Below are positions 32,923 through 43,582 of a stretch of 64,000 nt of DNA, piece by piece. The translations under genes and the position numbers were made by a program. The first letter of the stretch is position 1, and every line of letters begins with the position of its first letter. The DNA is taken from positions 130,123,156 to 130,187,155 of the forward strand of contig CM035806.1 in assembly GCA_020466095.1 (NCBI GenBank), in the 5' to 3' direction. This stretch comes from Chlorops oryzae. Its lineage: Eukaryota; Arthropoda; Insecta; Diptera; Chloropidae. The notes below the pieces were generated by a model. The model had not been told where the DNA came from. It did no database searches and was given only the letters and a program-made list of their open reading frames with translations.

Positions 32923-33184
32923 CAGCGTTAATAGCGAAAATGATGACAATAAATTAAATGCTTTGCATCATAATCTACTAAATCTATTTATTTTAATTTT
33001 TTTTTTATTATACTTCCATGCATTGTAGAACTACAATCAACTTTCTTTCTTACGGGCTTATATAACAATCGCATATTGCGCGGGGTACTAATTCCTAGTA
33101 ACGCGAGCTGCCGCATATTATTTATTTATTGATCAACAGCAGCAGTGTTTACGCAAAACTTTTTTGTTTTAAGCTCTTCATTCT

Positions 33185-33345
33185 AGTGGCTCTGGGAAAG
33201 CGTAGGGGATGCGTGCTATGCCCTTGATCCCAGGGTCTGAGGTTCGATTCCCGGCACAGGCGAAAGGGACTGTAACGCCGATTAAACGGCCTAAGTGGCA
33301 GCCACTTCAACCTACCCTATCTACCTAACGAGAATTGTGATTTTG
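33185..33345 (+). other. tRNA-like module with GGTTAGGTTG-type tail
   Basis: A-box-like AAAGCGTAGGGGATGCG and a good B-box GAGGTTCGATTCCCGGC, followed by GGCCTAAGTGGCAGCCACTTCAACCTACC-type sequence (split: GGCCTAAGTGGCAGCC, then ACTTCAACCTACC). The tail motif resembles the reverse of GTTAGGTTAGTGTGGCTGCC at 46613. Not a functional tRNA. Confidence 0.4.
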
Positions 33346-33794
33346 TTTTTAATTACTAAAAAACTAAAAATGGACTAATTTTTTAACAATTAAAACAAAA
33401 CAACAAAAAATTAAAATGGTTTTGAAGCTGTTTTTTTTTTTACAGCTTCGCCTTCGGTCTTCGGCCGAAGTTTAAACCAATGACCGAATTTCGGCTCTAC
33501 TTTTAAGTAATAAATGAAAAAAAAATCCATTCGGTATATGACTTTGGGCACATACCAGGACGATCTGCGTAAATAGAGAAGCACGTTCATTTTGCACTCC
33601 TAAATGACCTCATTTTGAGGACTCACACTCCGTAATAGGTTTTATAAATGACTAATTTATGACTCCAAATGTTTGCTGGGAATGTAATCGCGTAGGTATG
33701 TTTTTATCAGCATTGCCAGACTACAATTCTTGCAAAGTGTGACTTTTTCAAAATGTATCAAAAAATTGCGGTTTAAATTTGGAGGGGGAGAGGG

Positions 33795-33912
33795 GGGGGG
33801 TTATATTTCCAATTTTTTGCTGCGTAACAATTTACATTCTTTCGAAACAATACGTCAATGAAACCGATAGTCGTAACAAACGTATAAAAATGTAAGAAAC
33901 AGAACTCCAAAA
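33795..33912 (+). repeat. Fragment of element K
   Basis: TTATATTTCCAATTTTTTGC, CGAAACAATACGTC and ATGAAACCGATAGT match the left part of element K (19265-19360) with a few changes. No right end found. Confidence 0.6.
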
Positions 33913-35114
33913 GAAGAAGCACTATGGTGCTATGGATGCGTATAAAAGTTGCTGAAAATTTTATAACTTAAACCTTAATACGCGCAGGCGGGTGCAACAT
34001 CCTTAAAAATGGCAAGTTAAAAAAAAGTTGCATACTTCTCGGCTAGGTACACCTGTGATTGATATGCATCAATATGATTTTTCTGAATAGTCATGTCATG
34101 TGAATTCGTGTAAAAATCAACAAAAAAAGAATAAAATATTGTCTAATCCTGCAGAAAACTCTAACCACAGTCCAAATTTTCCCTAATTCCACTGAAAAAC
34201 CTAATCCAAATAAAAAGGATATTTCCGACTGCGGCCCCAGAAAGGGGTTTTAAAGCTTTGATTACCATTTGATAGGTATTTTTTCAAATCACTGTAGAAC
34301 GCATTTTTAAGGTTCCTGTTACGAAGTGTCCTTAAGATATTCTTGATAAAAAAATTTTTTGTTAATGGTAATGATGTTCTCAAATGCTTTTTTCGCCATC
34401 GCACGTGAATTCTTCTAATCCCACGAAGACAAATGTCATTGAAAGTATCCTACGAATTGTCTTGCATACCGGCTCCAAAGTCACCCTGACAATCACTGAT
34501 TTTGTCAGGGGGACTTTTCCTGCTGGGTATGAGCACACCGAGATGTTGCTGAATGATGTTTTTGTTCGAAGTTTTTGGAAAAACACTTGATGAGTTTTCA
34601 CTTTTGAGCTTACGTTTTCTCTAGATAAAACGTCTTAGACGCCCCTAAATTTATTTACATATTGCAAATCTTCATCCATCCTTTAATAAAATCAATTTTT
34701 ACTTGAGTTAACCCTTTCGAGACGGGTCTCGAATAGAGGTATAATCAACGGAATACATAAGTAATATCCGTTACGAAACGGTTAAGCCGTCCAAATTCTC
34801 GTATATAGCAGAGCAACAATTTCAACTGGACAGATTTTGAGGCAAAGTAAAGCAAAAAAAAAAGTAAGATAAAAAATGCTCATGAAATGGAAATTTGTGG
34901 AAATTGTCAATCAAAATTCTCTTTCACTAAAATCATTCATCTTCCATATCTATGCACAAGCGAAAGAGCTTCTATGCCAATCGTTGTTCATACATTCCAT
35001 ACTATAAAACTTTGACGTACACACTTTTGTAATTCCATTGATTATGATGCCTACTTCTTGACATTTTGCAATTCGAAGTCCGATGCACTCACAACGGCTG
35101 TTAACGTTTCGTTT
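33913..35114. other. No gene seen, 1.2 kb
   Basis: AT-rich DNA apart from the hairpin at 34465-34531. The 68- and 73-codon ORFs that overlap the hairpin on opposite strands are shadows. Confidence 0.45.
34465..34531. other. 67-nt imperfect hairpin
   Basis: AAAGTCACCCTGACAA and TTGTCAGGGGGACTTT pair around an 8-nt loop with one mismatch. Pairing extends outward through CATACC..GGTATG with bulges. The size and shape resemble a pre-miRNA, but it could be a MITE remnant. Confidence 0.45.
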
Positions 35115-35714
35115 CCCAATAAACACAAATGCGATAACGAGTTCGAAACGAATTCACTGAATGCGATTCGCGCTCTGCGATATCGAGTCGAATTCGATTC
35201 GAATTCGTTGAAATATTTGTGCTTATTGGGTACGAAAATTTAATTCTCGAAAGTAGTTTTGTTAATCTGTTCATTGACATTTCAATTCGGGAAAGACGGC
35301 GTAATGGATAAGCAGATGACCAGAAATCGAGAGGTTCGTGGTTCAAATCCCACAGCGGGTGGATTCCAAAGCGTGATTACAAGCGTTGGAACTTGTTTTT
35401 TATTTTTTATTTTTTTTTTTACCAAAATAGTCATATAATAAGACTCTTATTTGAATATTACATTTAAAATAAAAAGTTAATGATTTGAAAGAAATTACAT
35501 TTTTATTCGAAAACAATTCAAAAATGAAAACAAAACTCGATTCGCCTACGATTCGTAAGCGATAAAAAATTCGATAAAAATACGAGTCGCGTAAAAAAGT
35601 GACTCCCTCACGAATTCGAATTCGATCCGAACTCGCCGCGAACACTCGAGAAGAGTTTGCACGTCAAAAATGAATTCCATTCGATTTTGGTTCAAGCTCG
35701 TTGTGCTTATTGGG
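35115..35714. mobile_element. TIR element F (CCCAATAARCACAA ends) with tRNA-like module
   Basis: CCCAATAAACACAA at 35115 and its near-exact inverse TTGTGCTTATTGGG ending at 35714. A third inverse copy at ~35216-35230 makes the first 118 bp a hairpin in its own right. The interior is rich in GAATTCG / CGAATTC palindromes. A tRNA-like module lies at 35285-35362. No coding capacity. Confidence 0.55.
35285..35362 (+). other. tRNA-like module in element F
   Basis: A-box GGCGTAATGGATAAG and B-box/T-arm GTGGTTCAAATCCCAC (a normal T-arm lacking one G), with ATGACCAGAAATCGAGAG between. The sequence ACGGCTTAATAGGAAAGC..ATGACCAGAAACTGAGAG at 59085 is a relative. Resembles a decayed tRNA-Arg-type sequence (inference). 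Confidence 0.5.
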
Positions 35715-36169
35715 ATATAGCAAATGCATGAAAATGTGTAAATATTTTCCTTTTTCGAAAAGCACATTGCACAATCACAACCACAACCGCACTAACACTC
35801 ACACTCAGACAATTCTATGCAAGTTTCAAGTACGATTTTCCTTGACTCCATGGAGTAGCACAGAAAAATGAATTCACTTGAATTCGTAATGAAAATTATG
35901 ACCCTGCATTTATAGCATGGCTGGCATTCATACCGTATCATTCATCTTATATTTCCGTTACGAAATGCTAACATCACTTAACATCCATTTGGAGAGGAAA
36001 CCGCAAGGACTTGTATACGTTATGTACAGAATTTGTCGGTATTTCTCATGAAAAGAAGATATTCATTGCAAAGTATGATTTCGAATATGATATGTATATA
36101 TATGATATGAATAATATTTTATATAGATATGTACGTATATTATTTTTTCTTGTATGATACAGTGGAGAC
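35715..36169. other. No gene seen
   Basis: AT-rich sequence with a TATATATATGATATG patch near 36090. Nothing recognised. Confidence 0.45.
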
Positions 36170-36790
36170 TCCGCTTTGTAGCACTTCTCTCAATATCGAC
36201 TTTGTGAATGGCGGTGAGATGGGTTTTTCTCTCTACTTTATTTAGTCAAATCTCTTATCTGGGCCGTACCGTCTCCGGGGCACTTATACCATCTGCATTC
36301 CGAAAGTTGGGTCCAGAAAGTCCCGCCTCAACGATGCCATCCTTCATTTTGGCGCGATTAAGTCGAGTTAAAAAAATTTTTAAATAAGCTTCAATGTACA
36401 AATCTATGTATAATATACATCATACGAAATTTAACTTTTTTTATGTGATGAAATTCTGCAAAGAGCAATCTGTAGCATACAATGGCCGGCCAGCAATTCC
36501 GGTACATATAAGACAAATTTTGTTTTAAGATGATGCGAAGTTTAACTGGAAAAATGGGTTTTGTTTTTGCTGAGCTTAATTGAATTGAATAATTTAATTT
36601 CGTTTTTAAATTCCTTTTCTTCGATGATTAAAAGGCAAAGAAAATGTACTACGGTTTTAAAAGAAATTGAACTCCTCAGGGGTACATTTGCGCCCCCCCC
36701 CCCCTCACCCCTTCCATTCGATTTTTTGTTCGTCTTGACATCCTCTATCACCCTGCTCCGGATGCACTAGCTCTCGTGAATAACCCTGTA
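36170..36790. mobile_element. Family C element, copy 2
   Basis: Shares its middle (TTATGTGATGAAATTCTGCA, AATGGCCGGCCAGCAATT) and its right end (CTCAGGGGTACATTTG, CGATTTTTTGTTCGTCTTG, ending ACCCTGTATA) with C1, the right end in opposite orientation. The left boundary is uncertain: CAGTGGAGACTCCGCTTTG at 36171 resembles a pogo/Tigger-type end and may belong to a different element. Confidence 0.45.
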
Positions 36791-37438
36791 TAAATGAAAG
36801 AGAATGCCGAATCACTAAATATTTATTGAAGCCTTCAGAATTTAGAGTTCAAAAATGCTATAAATTTGTATACTTTTTTGAGATTTTAAAAACAGGAGTC
36901 TCAAAGTAGTAGGTATATGTTTAGTTTTCGCAAGCACAGTTTAATAAAAGAGCCATTTTTTAGGTCAGAAATGAAACGTTTTATGGAAAAAAAAATTTGA
37001 AGAATTATTTTCGCAGTGTAAAAGAAGTCAATTAATGTTATTAACTTTGAGTGCATGAAATGGTCTGGCGGACTGCGGCATCATGAAAGGAATTTTCAAA
37101 TTTTGTTCATTTCTCAATTGGTCCCATCTGAAACACTGCAGGGACCAAATTTTTCAGGTTTCAATTTTGAATAGTCTTTGAAATATCCTTGAAAATACTC
37201 ATGCCCTTCCTTAACCGGTCAGACCTCTTCTATTAAATTGATTTTTAAACGAAAGCATGGATTGTTTAAAATTATTACTGCAAAAAATTTTACTCGAAAA
37301 GGCGCAATAAAAGATTTGAAAACTACAATTTGTTATGAGTTTTATTTCAGACTTTAAATCGTTTGTCCTTGCCGAGCAAAGAAACTAACTTTTGGGATTA
37401 TAAATGAAGCTCAAATTATACTGTTGTGCTCAATTTTT
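36791..37438. other. No gene seen; short dispersed repeat
   Basis: 37076-37140 (GCGGCATCATGAAAGGAATTT and onward) recurs at ~39664-39728 just left of element E2. Otherwise unremarkable AT-rich DNA. Confidence 0.5.
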
Positions 37439-38285
37439 TATACCCAACACACTCTGTGTCGAGGGTATATTGCGTTTGTGTGGTTGTGTGTAACACCCAG
37501 AACCAGTTGAGATAGACCATACAAAACATATATAGCGTCACCAGGAGATTCGATTTAGACATGTCCTTCCGTCTGTCCGTCTGTTTATATACAGTTATCT
37601 TATCGAAGGAGTTGAGCTATCTTGACAAAATTTGGTATGCGTGCTCACGGGGACATGAGTAAGAACAAGTTGTAAGAGTGGACCCGATCGGACCATTTTT
37701 AGGGGTACCTCTAGTACTACGGTCTGTTATGAAAATCACAAAAACTGCTCTAAAATCGAAGTTTTCAAGATATTTTGATGAAATTTGATATTTGAACATG
37801 TTTAAAGTCATTTAATACGATTTTCAAAAATTGATAAGTGGGCGTGGCAGAAGGCCGTTTTTCGTAAATTGCGTCCTACACCCGAAATTCAAATGGGACT
37901 TGAACGAAACTTAGCACTTTGGGTTCCTTTCTAGCCGTAAACGCCCTCGTAATAAAAATTTCCTTGATCGGTCCATTATTATAGGGTACCTCCAGTACTA
38001 GGGTCTGTCACAAAAATCCCAAAACTGCCTCAAAATCGGACTTTTTCGAAATATTGCAATGAAACTTAGAATTTGAGCGTATATTTGAGCCTCGGATTAG
38101 AATTCAAAAAAATTGGAAAAGTAGGCGTGGCAAAGGGGCGGTTTTCATAAATAAACTTAACAAAAGTCGGTATATGGGGCCTCTATGGCCTTAAACACCT
38201 CTTGATATAAAAACTTATTTGAACATGTGTGTCTGTGTCGGGTATTTAATTGTCAGGCTCGCCTGACTATAACACCCTTACTTGT
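37439..38285 (-). mobile_element. Family A repeat, copy 5 (full length, two monomers)
   Basis: Reverse-strand copy with CCAACACACTCTGTGTCG at one end and GTCAGGCTCGCCTGAC..CTTACTTGT at the other. The (GTCY)n array is short (37563-37582). Confidence 0.8.
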
Positions 38286-39729
38286 TTATAATACAAATAG
38301 TCTTAAGGAAGTCATAACGTTTACTGGGCTAAATCCCTATGAGTGTTCTGATTTGATTACATGCATCGATGCTTTGAAAATTAAAAGTTTTTTTTTATTT
38401 CAAAATAAATAAATTGAAAAACACAAAAAAAGAATATCGAAGAAGATCGACCACCATAAACACCGTCTTAACTTTCTAACTCATATTACGTTAACTCCTA
38501 ATCGGGAACTTACAATGCTTGGTATCCATTCTCAAATAATAATCTATGTAATTGGTTCTAGAAAATGTTCACAACTGCTTCTATCCAAAATTACAAAATT
38601 CCACAAATCCAATTGATTTGAAGGTGAAATTATTGAAATATTTTATTTTCATTTTTTTGTATATATGTTTTCTTTTTTGTTTTTCCAACCAACTGTCTTG
38701 TCTCCGCACGCACTGATGGAATGCACATATCCCGTAATCCAGCAGTATGGAGAAAAGTAGAGTTTACTTATGAAAAATGTAAAGAAATCCCTCTATTTAC
38801 TTAACAAAAAAACAAGAAAGAAAAAAAAACCTGCTGAAAGCACTTTTGCGAGATCGATAAACATAAGAACGACAAAATTAAATGATATACCTACATATAT
38901 ATGTATATGAGAAGATGAAGTCTTTCGATACGCACTGCATGTACTCGTAAAAGTGTACCAGCTAAGTGGGGAAAAATTATATTTCCTATCAAATTCTCTA
39001 AAATTCGTTAAACAAGGTGAGTTATTCGACAAATCTATCTCTGCAGATAACATATGCCAATCGATTGCATTTTATCTGCGATAAAATGGCGTGTTCTTTA
39101 CGTCTAGTGCGGGCTTATTGTCGATGTAATCCATGAAGGCAGCTAGAAGCGCTTAAAGGGCCGCCGTAACTTGAGTAAAGACTTGCCATCGCTCGGAATG
39201 GCGATTTCATCGAACAATTCGATTTGGATAAAGAAGCCTTTGAGACTTTAATGCTGAACGTACGAGTACCTAGTTACGCCCCTTATTGTATTTTAAGACT
39301 GAAATCACAATGCGAATCTGACTGACCACATTTTCGTGGATGCTTCATAAAAATAAGCCGCAAAATGGATATAATTTCGCCTTACTGACTTAACAAGCGA
39401 AAAAAAGAAACCGAATCATTGTCATTTTAATTTCGTGTTCCGCGTTTAATATCTTACATTATTCAAATTTTACGCCCCAATTTAAATCAGTTTCACGGCA
39501 TCAATTAATTCGATAGGAGAGACAAATACGGGCAGTTTTTAGATTAGGAGACTTTCACAGCGGCTTACTTTCGTAAGTAGTCATGAATGAAGTAGTCGTC
39601 AGAGTCATGAATCGGTATCATGAAAGCAATGAAAGGGTCTTGCCGGTTGAGCAAAGAAAGGCATGCGGCATCATGAAAGGAATTTTTAAATTTTGTTGAT
39701 TTTTCGAATGGTGCCATCTAAAAACACTG
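38286..39729. other. No gene seen, 1.4 kb
   Basis: AT-rich DNA. No supported ORF. The right edge holds the second copy of the GCGGCATCATGAAAGG repeat, immediately before element E2. Confidence 0.45.
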
Positions 39730-40064
39730 TACACCGAGAAAAATAACAACAGTTAAATCAACTAGTTAGAACAGTTAAAGTAAGAGTGGTCAAATAAACT
39801 GTATTCTGCGTTAAATGCACTGAAAAAGGCAGTCAAATGAACAGTTGAAAAACAGTTACTTTTTATGTTCAAATTCGCTTTCGTTCACTTAGACGTATAA
39901 GTTCGCATTCTGATCAACCGTCTCCGGAGGTGTCGATAGCTCCCCTATCGGAATTTAGGAAATCAGATTGAAAAAAAATATATTTGACAATTAGTTGAAA
40001 AGCAATTAGTTGACATACCATACATGAACTTTAATATAATGTATTAAATCTGAATATATTCGAT

Positions 40065-40135
40065 CTCTTCGTGGCGTAGCGCATAGCGATTGCGCTTAGC
40101 AATCCGAAGGCTGGAGTTCGAATCCTGTTGCAGAC
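40065..40135 (+). other. tRNA-like module in element S
   Basis: GTGGCGTAGCGCATAGCG (A-box region), AGCAATCCGAAGG and B-box GAGTTCGAATCCTG at tRNA-like spacing. It is homologous to the minus-strand module at 1203-1275. Closest of the set to a real tRNA, but acceptor pairing is poor. Confidence 0.5.
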
Positions 40136-40404
40136 AGAAATAAGATGTGGAAAAATTGGGAATTGAAAGAGTCAGGTAAATTTTAAATACAAACTAAAGG
40201 AGAAAAGAAGCTGCCAACCATACCGTGAAGTTTGCCATCCTTTCTTCAAATACGTCATACACAAGCTCTTTGAAAAACTCCTTTAAGTTCCACTGAAACC
40301 TTTCTTTTTTATAATTTTGAATAAAAAGTTTGGTTGAAAGGATATTCCTCTAAGTTTTTTCATTATTATTTAAATGTTAGGTATATTATTACATACTTTA
40401 CCAC

Positions 40405-40431
<27 letters not shown>

Positions 40432-40435
<4 letters not shown>

Positions 40436-40490
40436 GTCTGAACGGGGATTTGAACTCACAGACCTCGGATTGTTAGACAGACTGGAAAGA
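40432..40490 (-). other. tRNA-like module in element S, minus strand
   Basis: Minus strand CTAACAATCCGAGGTCTG followed by B-box GAGTTCAAATCCCC. The adjacent A run at 40406-40431 would be a T run (pol III terminator-like) on the module strand. Confidence 0.45.
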
Positions 40491-41227
40491 AACAACTTTG
40501 AAATCATTCAAAGAAAAATTAAAATAATATCAATTTAAAATAAACTGATTTTTAACTAATTTAAAAGATATCCAGATTCAGACAATTGACTTTGCCGTAG
40601 GACATCGCCATGCTAAAAAAGTTAGTTTTCTCCATGGGAAAAAGTCAGAGTTTAAATTAATTGTCACTCTAAATCAATCAGTTGTTCTATTAATTTAAAA
40701 TTAGTTGAAATTCCTAAAGGGTCAGTGCTTTAAACTGTGACTCGACAGTCGTGAGCTTCGGGGTTCTATCCCTGCTGGCGGCGGGAATTTTTCTGAATTT
40801 TTGTTTTATTAAATTTTTTTTTTCTGTTCAGAGTGTAGTTGTTTTTGAAAGACAAAAATTTTCTCCTAAATTTTTAAGGTTTTAATTTATTTAATTTTTT
40901 TTTAATGGTTCATTTTCAAGCAAAAAATTTTGGGAGTGAAACAATTCCTTAAGCACGTTCCCCAAGTACTTTTACGCGTTATTATCAAATCCCACCCCCA
41001 AACGATCACCAAAAAAAGGACGCACTGTGTAATTAAGGCTCTTAGAAGATCCAAGCTGTGTGGATCTAAAATTCTTGCTCAGAATGTTCTTAAATGGATA
41101 AAGCTACAAGAGCGAACAGATTTCTGATTATTGGAATTATTATTACTTAATATATATATGACCACAATTTAAGATGGTCAATTTAAGTATCTTCGGTTGC
41201 ACTAAAAATAACAAATAAAAACCTCGA

Positions 41228-42175
41228 AGATTCCATTAGACCACATATTTAGTATAAACTTTGTTTTTGGTATTTTTTTTTTTTAAAGCGATAAAACTCG
41301 GGAAATGGGCTTTTACAATTTCCTCCCATGACACAGTGGGATCGGATAATACATTTGAATGTAAGAACTTTACGGAGTGTTCGCAGAGTGATGAAACTCG
41401 GCACTGAAGCTTATCTCAATAAAATTAAGAAAAATATGAAGTTTCATCAAAATCGGTCAAGCCCACACCCCACACCCCATACAACTCTAAATAAATTTTT
41501 AATGTACAATTTTTTCCTTTGGTCCGAATGTCTTTAATTTTTGCACAGAGCTTACAATTAACGCAAGGAAAATATTCTGAAGTTTTCATAAAAATTTGAT
41601 TTCGTTAGAGCACACATTTTGTATGAACTTTTGTTTTCAAATGAATTTTTCATATGAAAAATTTTTACCCTAAAAGTATACTTCTTATTACATTGCAAGA
41701 TTGTATGAACTTCATTGGAAAATGTTAACATATTTTACTTCAGTAATTTTTGTGGGCCAAGTGGTTTTTGAAAGTTAATATTATGACGAAATTAACAGTA
41801 TAAACGATTTCCAAAACAAAGTGTTTTTAAGGGGTGGCATCGTGCTCTGAAAACGCCAAAAAAACAAGATTTTTTTGTATGGGGAATTTCGTTTTTCCTT
41901 GAAAGTTTCCATGATATTGGTCTTTTTTACTTGGGCTGTTGGCTTGTTGACTTTGAAGAGTAATTTGAAGGTCTTTCCGAAATGAGTACTAACTAAAAAA
42001 TCTGGGTTGTTTTAGGGTGTGGCATTATTGAGATATTTAATATTTATATATATTTTTTTAGATACTTATCAATCACATGGAAAAACAATTATCAACATAA
42101 CCCCCGTTATTTAATTACTTTGTATGAAAATGACACATAAAAAATGTAATTTTAGATTTGTCGAACTATTTTGAA
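41228..42175 (+). mobile_element. Family D element, copy 2 (left end missing)
   Basis: Follows D1 (12032-13080) closely with small indels but lacks the TAGCAAGGTGTC left end. The right end is cut where family A copy 6 begins, in the sequence TTTTGAAAATACCCGACAC. The same 69-codon ORF is present. Confidence 0.65.
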
Positions 42176-42706
42176 AATACCCGACACAGATGTTCAAATA
42201 ATTTTTATATCAAATGGTGTTTAAGGTCATAAGGGGCCCAATATACCGACTTTTGTTAAATTTCTTTATGAAAACTGCCCTCTTTTCCACGCCCACTTTT
42301 CCAATTTTTTTTTTGGAATTCTCATCGGAGGCTTTAATATTCACTCGAATTCTAAGTTTAATTGAAATATATTGAAAAACTTCGCTTTAAGAGCAGTTCT
42401 TGTGATTTTCGTAACAGACCCTAGTACTGGAGGTACCCCTAAAAATGTTTCCATCGGGTCCATTCTCGAACTTGTTCTTACTCATCTCCCCGATAGTACG
42501 CATACCGCAATTTCGTCAAGATAGCTCAACTGCTTCGATAAGAAAACTGTATACAGACAGACAGACGGACATGTCTTAATCGAATCTCCTCGTGACGCTG
42601 ATCATTTCTATATACATTTTGTGTGGTCTATCTTGACTGGTTCTGGGTGTTACACAAAACTACACAAACGCAATATATCCTCGACACAGAGTGTGTCGGG
42701 TATAAA
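42176..42706 (+). mobile_element. Family A repeat, copy 6 (one monomer, 5' end missing)
   Basis: Starts at AATACCCGACACAG without the 5' hairpin and ends CGACACAGAGTGTGTCGGGTATAA. Its single monomer begins like monomer 1 and ends like monomer 2, as expected after recombination between the two. Confidence 0.75.
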
Positions 42707-43167
42707 AAAAAACAAATCGAATCAAATTTGTTTACTTCTAACAAGATCTATGCGTGAAAGGTTTTTCTTTGTTTCCGTTTGTTGTTGTTTTTTTTTTTTT
42801 TTATGTGCACCCCCACATTTTCCGTGAGTTTTCCTCCCTCACAAAATGTTCCAGTCACTGCAATTTCATTTGATTTTGGCAATCACGATTAAGCGAAGCT
42901 TTTCGTTTTGGTTTTTATCATCTAATGAATTGAAAACGCTTTGTTTTTTGGGACAAACATTTCTTTTTGCGAAATAAGAAAGAAAATCGAAAATATTTTT
43001 CATGGCTTTCACACTAGCTGGGAGTCTTTAATTTCATTTCGAATTATTTCATCGATACCTGCCGATTGCCCAATTGGCTATGGACGTAACTCAACTGTGG
43101 AAAGGGAATAAAACCGTTGATTGTCTCAAAGAAAAGAAAAGATATCGAAGATCTTTTAAAAAAGAAT
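42707..43167. other. No gene seen
   Basis: AT-rich sequence with a T run (42788-42802). Nothing recognised. Confidence 0.5.
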
Positions 43168-43323
43168 CAGTGCCGTAGCAATTCTGTTTTGCGTGAGGGG
43201 CAAAAATTATTTTTCCAATTTGCGTGGGGGGGCCAAATTATTTTTTCAATTTTATTCATGGGCAAAAACAAAAATGCGTGGGGGGCAAAGCCCCCTCTTG
43301 CCCCTATGGTTGCTACGGCACTG
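43168..43323. mobile_element. hAT-type MITE, 156 bp, perfect 8-bp TSD
   Basis: CAGTGCCGTAGCAA and its exact reverse complement form the ends. AAAAGAAT lies directly on both sides. G-rich interior (GGGGGGGCC, GGGGGGCAAAGCC). A clean young hAT-type MITE; the overlapping ORFs are shadows. Confidence 0.85.
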
Positions 43324-43483
43324 AAAAGAATGGAAATTATTTTGCACAAAATCATCTTCAACCAACAATATACTATGTGTTAGCTTGTTTAACAAATAAC
43401 GTTTAATTCAAACTCAAAGAAACAATAATAGGTGCTCAAAAATCGAATAAAATTGTGAAAGGAAAGATAATCAATCTTAATTT

Positions 43484-43582
43484 TTATACCCGACACACCC
43501 TGTTTCGAAGGTATATTGCGTTTGTGTGGTTGTGTGTAACTCTCTAAGCCAGTCTAGATAGACCATACATAATGTATATAGG
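43484..43582 (-). mobile_element. Family A repeat, copy 7 (terminal fragment)
   Basis: Only the 3'-hairpin end, TTATACCCGACACACC through AATGTATATAGGA, abutting copy 8 in opposite orientation. Confidence 0.7.

Larger units (their letters stand above)
31089..33680. mobile_element. TIR element R (CCCAGCAAACAT ends), host to nested insertions
   Basis: CCCAGCAAACAT at 31089-31100 and its exact reverse complement at 33669-33680 bracket 2.6 kb. Subterminal TGAGTCC / GGACTCA motifs occur on both sides (GAGTCCGAAAT near 31130 and 31170; ACTCACACTCC and GACTCCAAAT near 33622-33670). Most of the length is the B2 and C1 insertions; the original element would be ~1 kb. It also carries a tRNA-like module. 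No clear TSD. Confidence 0.5.
39943..40721. mobile_element. TIR element S inserted in the tRNA-like A box of E2
   Basis: Comparison with E1 as an empty site fixes the boundaries: 779 bp, with TC repeated on each side. Ends CCCTATCGGAATTT and (inverted) CCCTTTAGGAATTT are imperfect TIRs. Inside are two tRNA-like modules in opposite orientation (40065-40135 plus, 40432-40490 minus), the latter next to a 26-nt A run. No coding capacity; superfamily unknown. Confidence 0.6.
39730..40965 (+). mobile_element. TIR element E2, 3'-truncated and interrupted by element S
   Basis: ACACCGAGAAAAATAACAAC at 39730 and the following 210 bp match E1 closely. The copy breaks after GATAGCTC at 39942, resumes at TCAGTG (40722), and follows E1 to AAGCACGTTCCC at ~40965. 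The second tRNA-like module and right TIR of E1 are absent. Confidence 0.65.
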
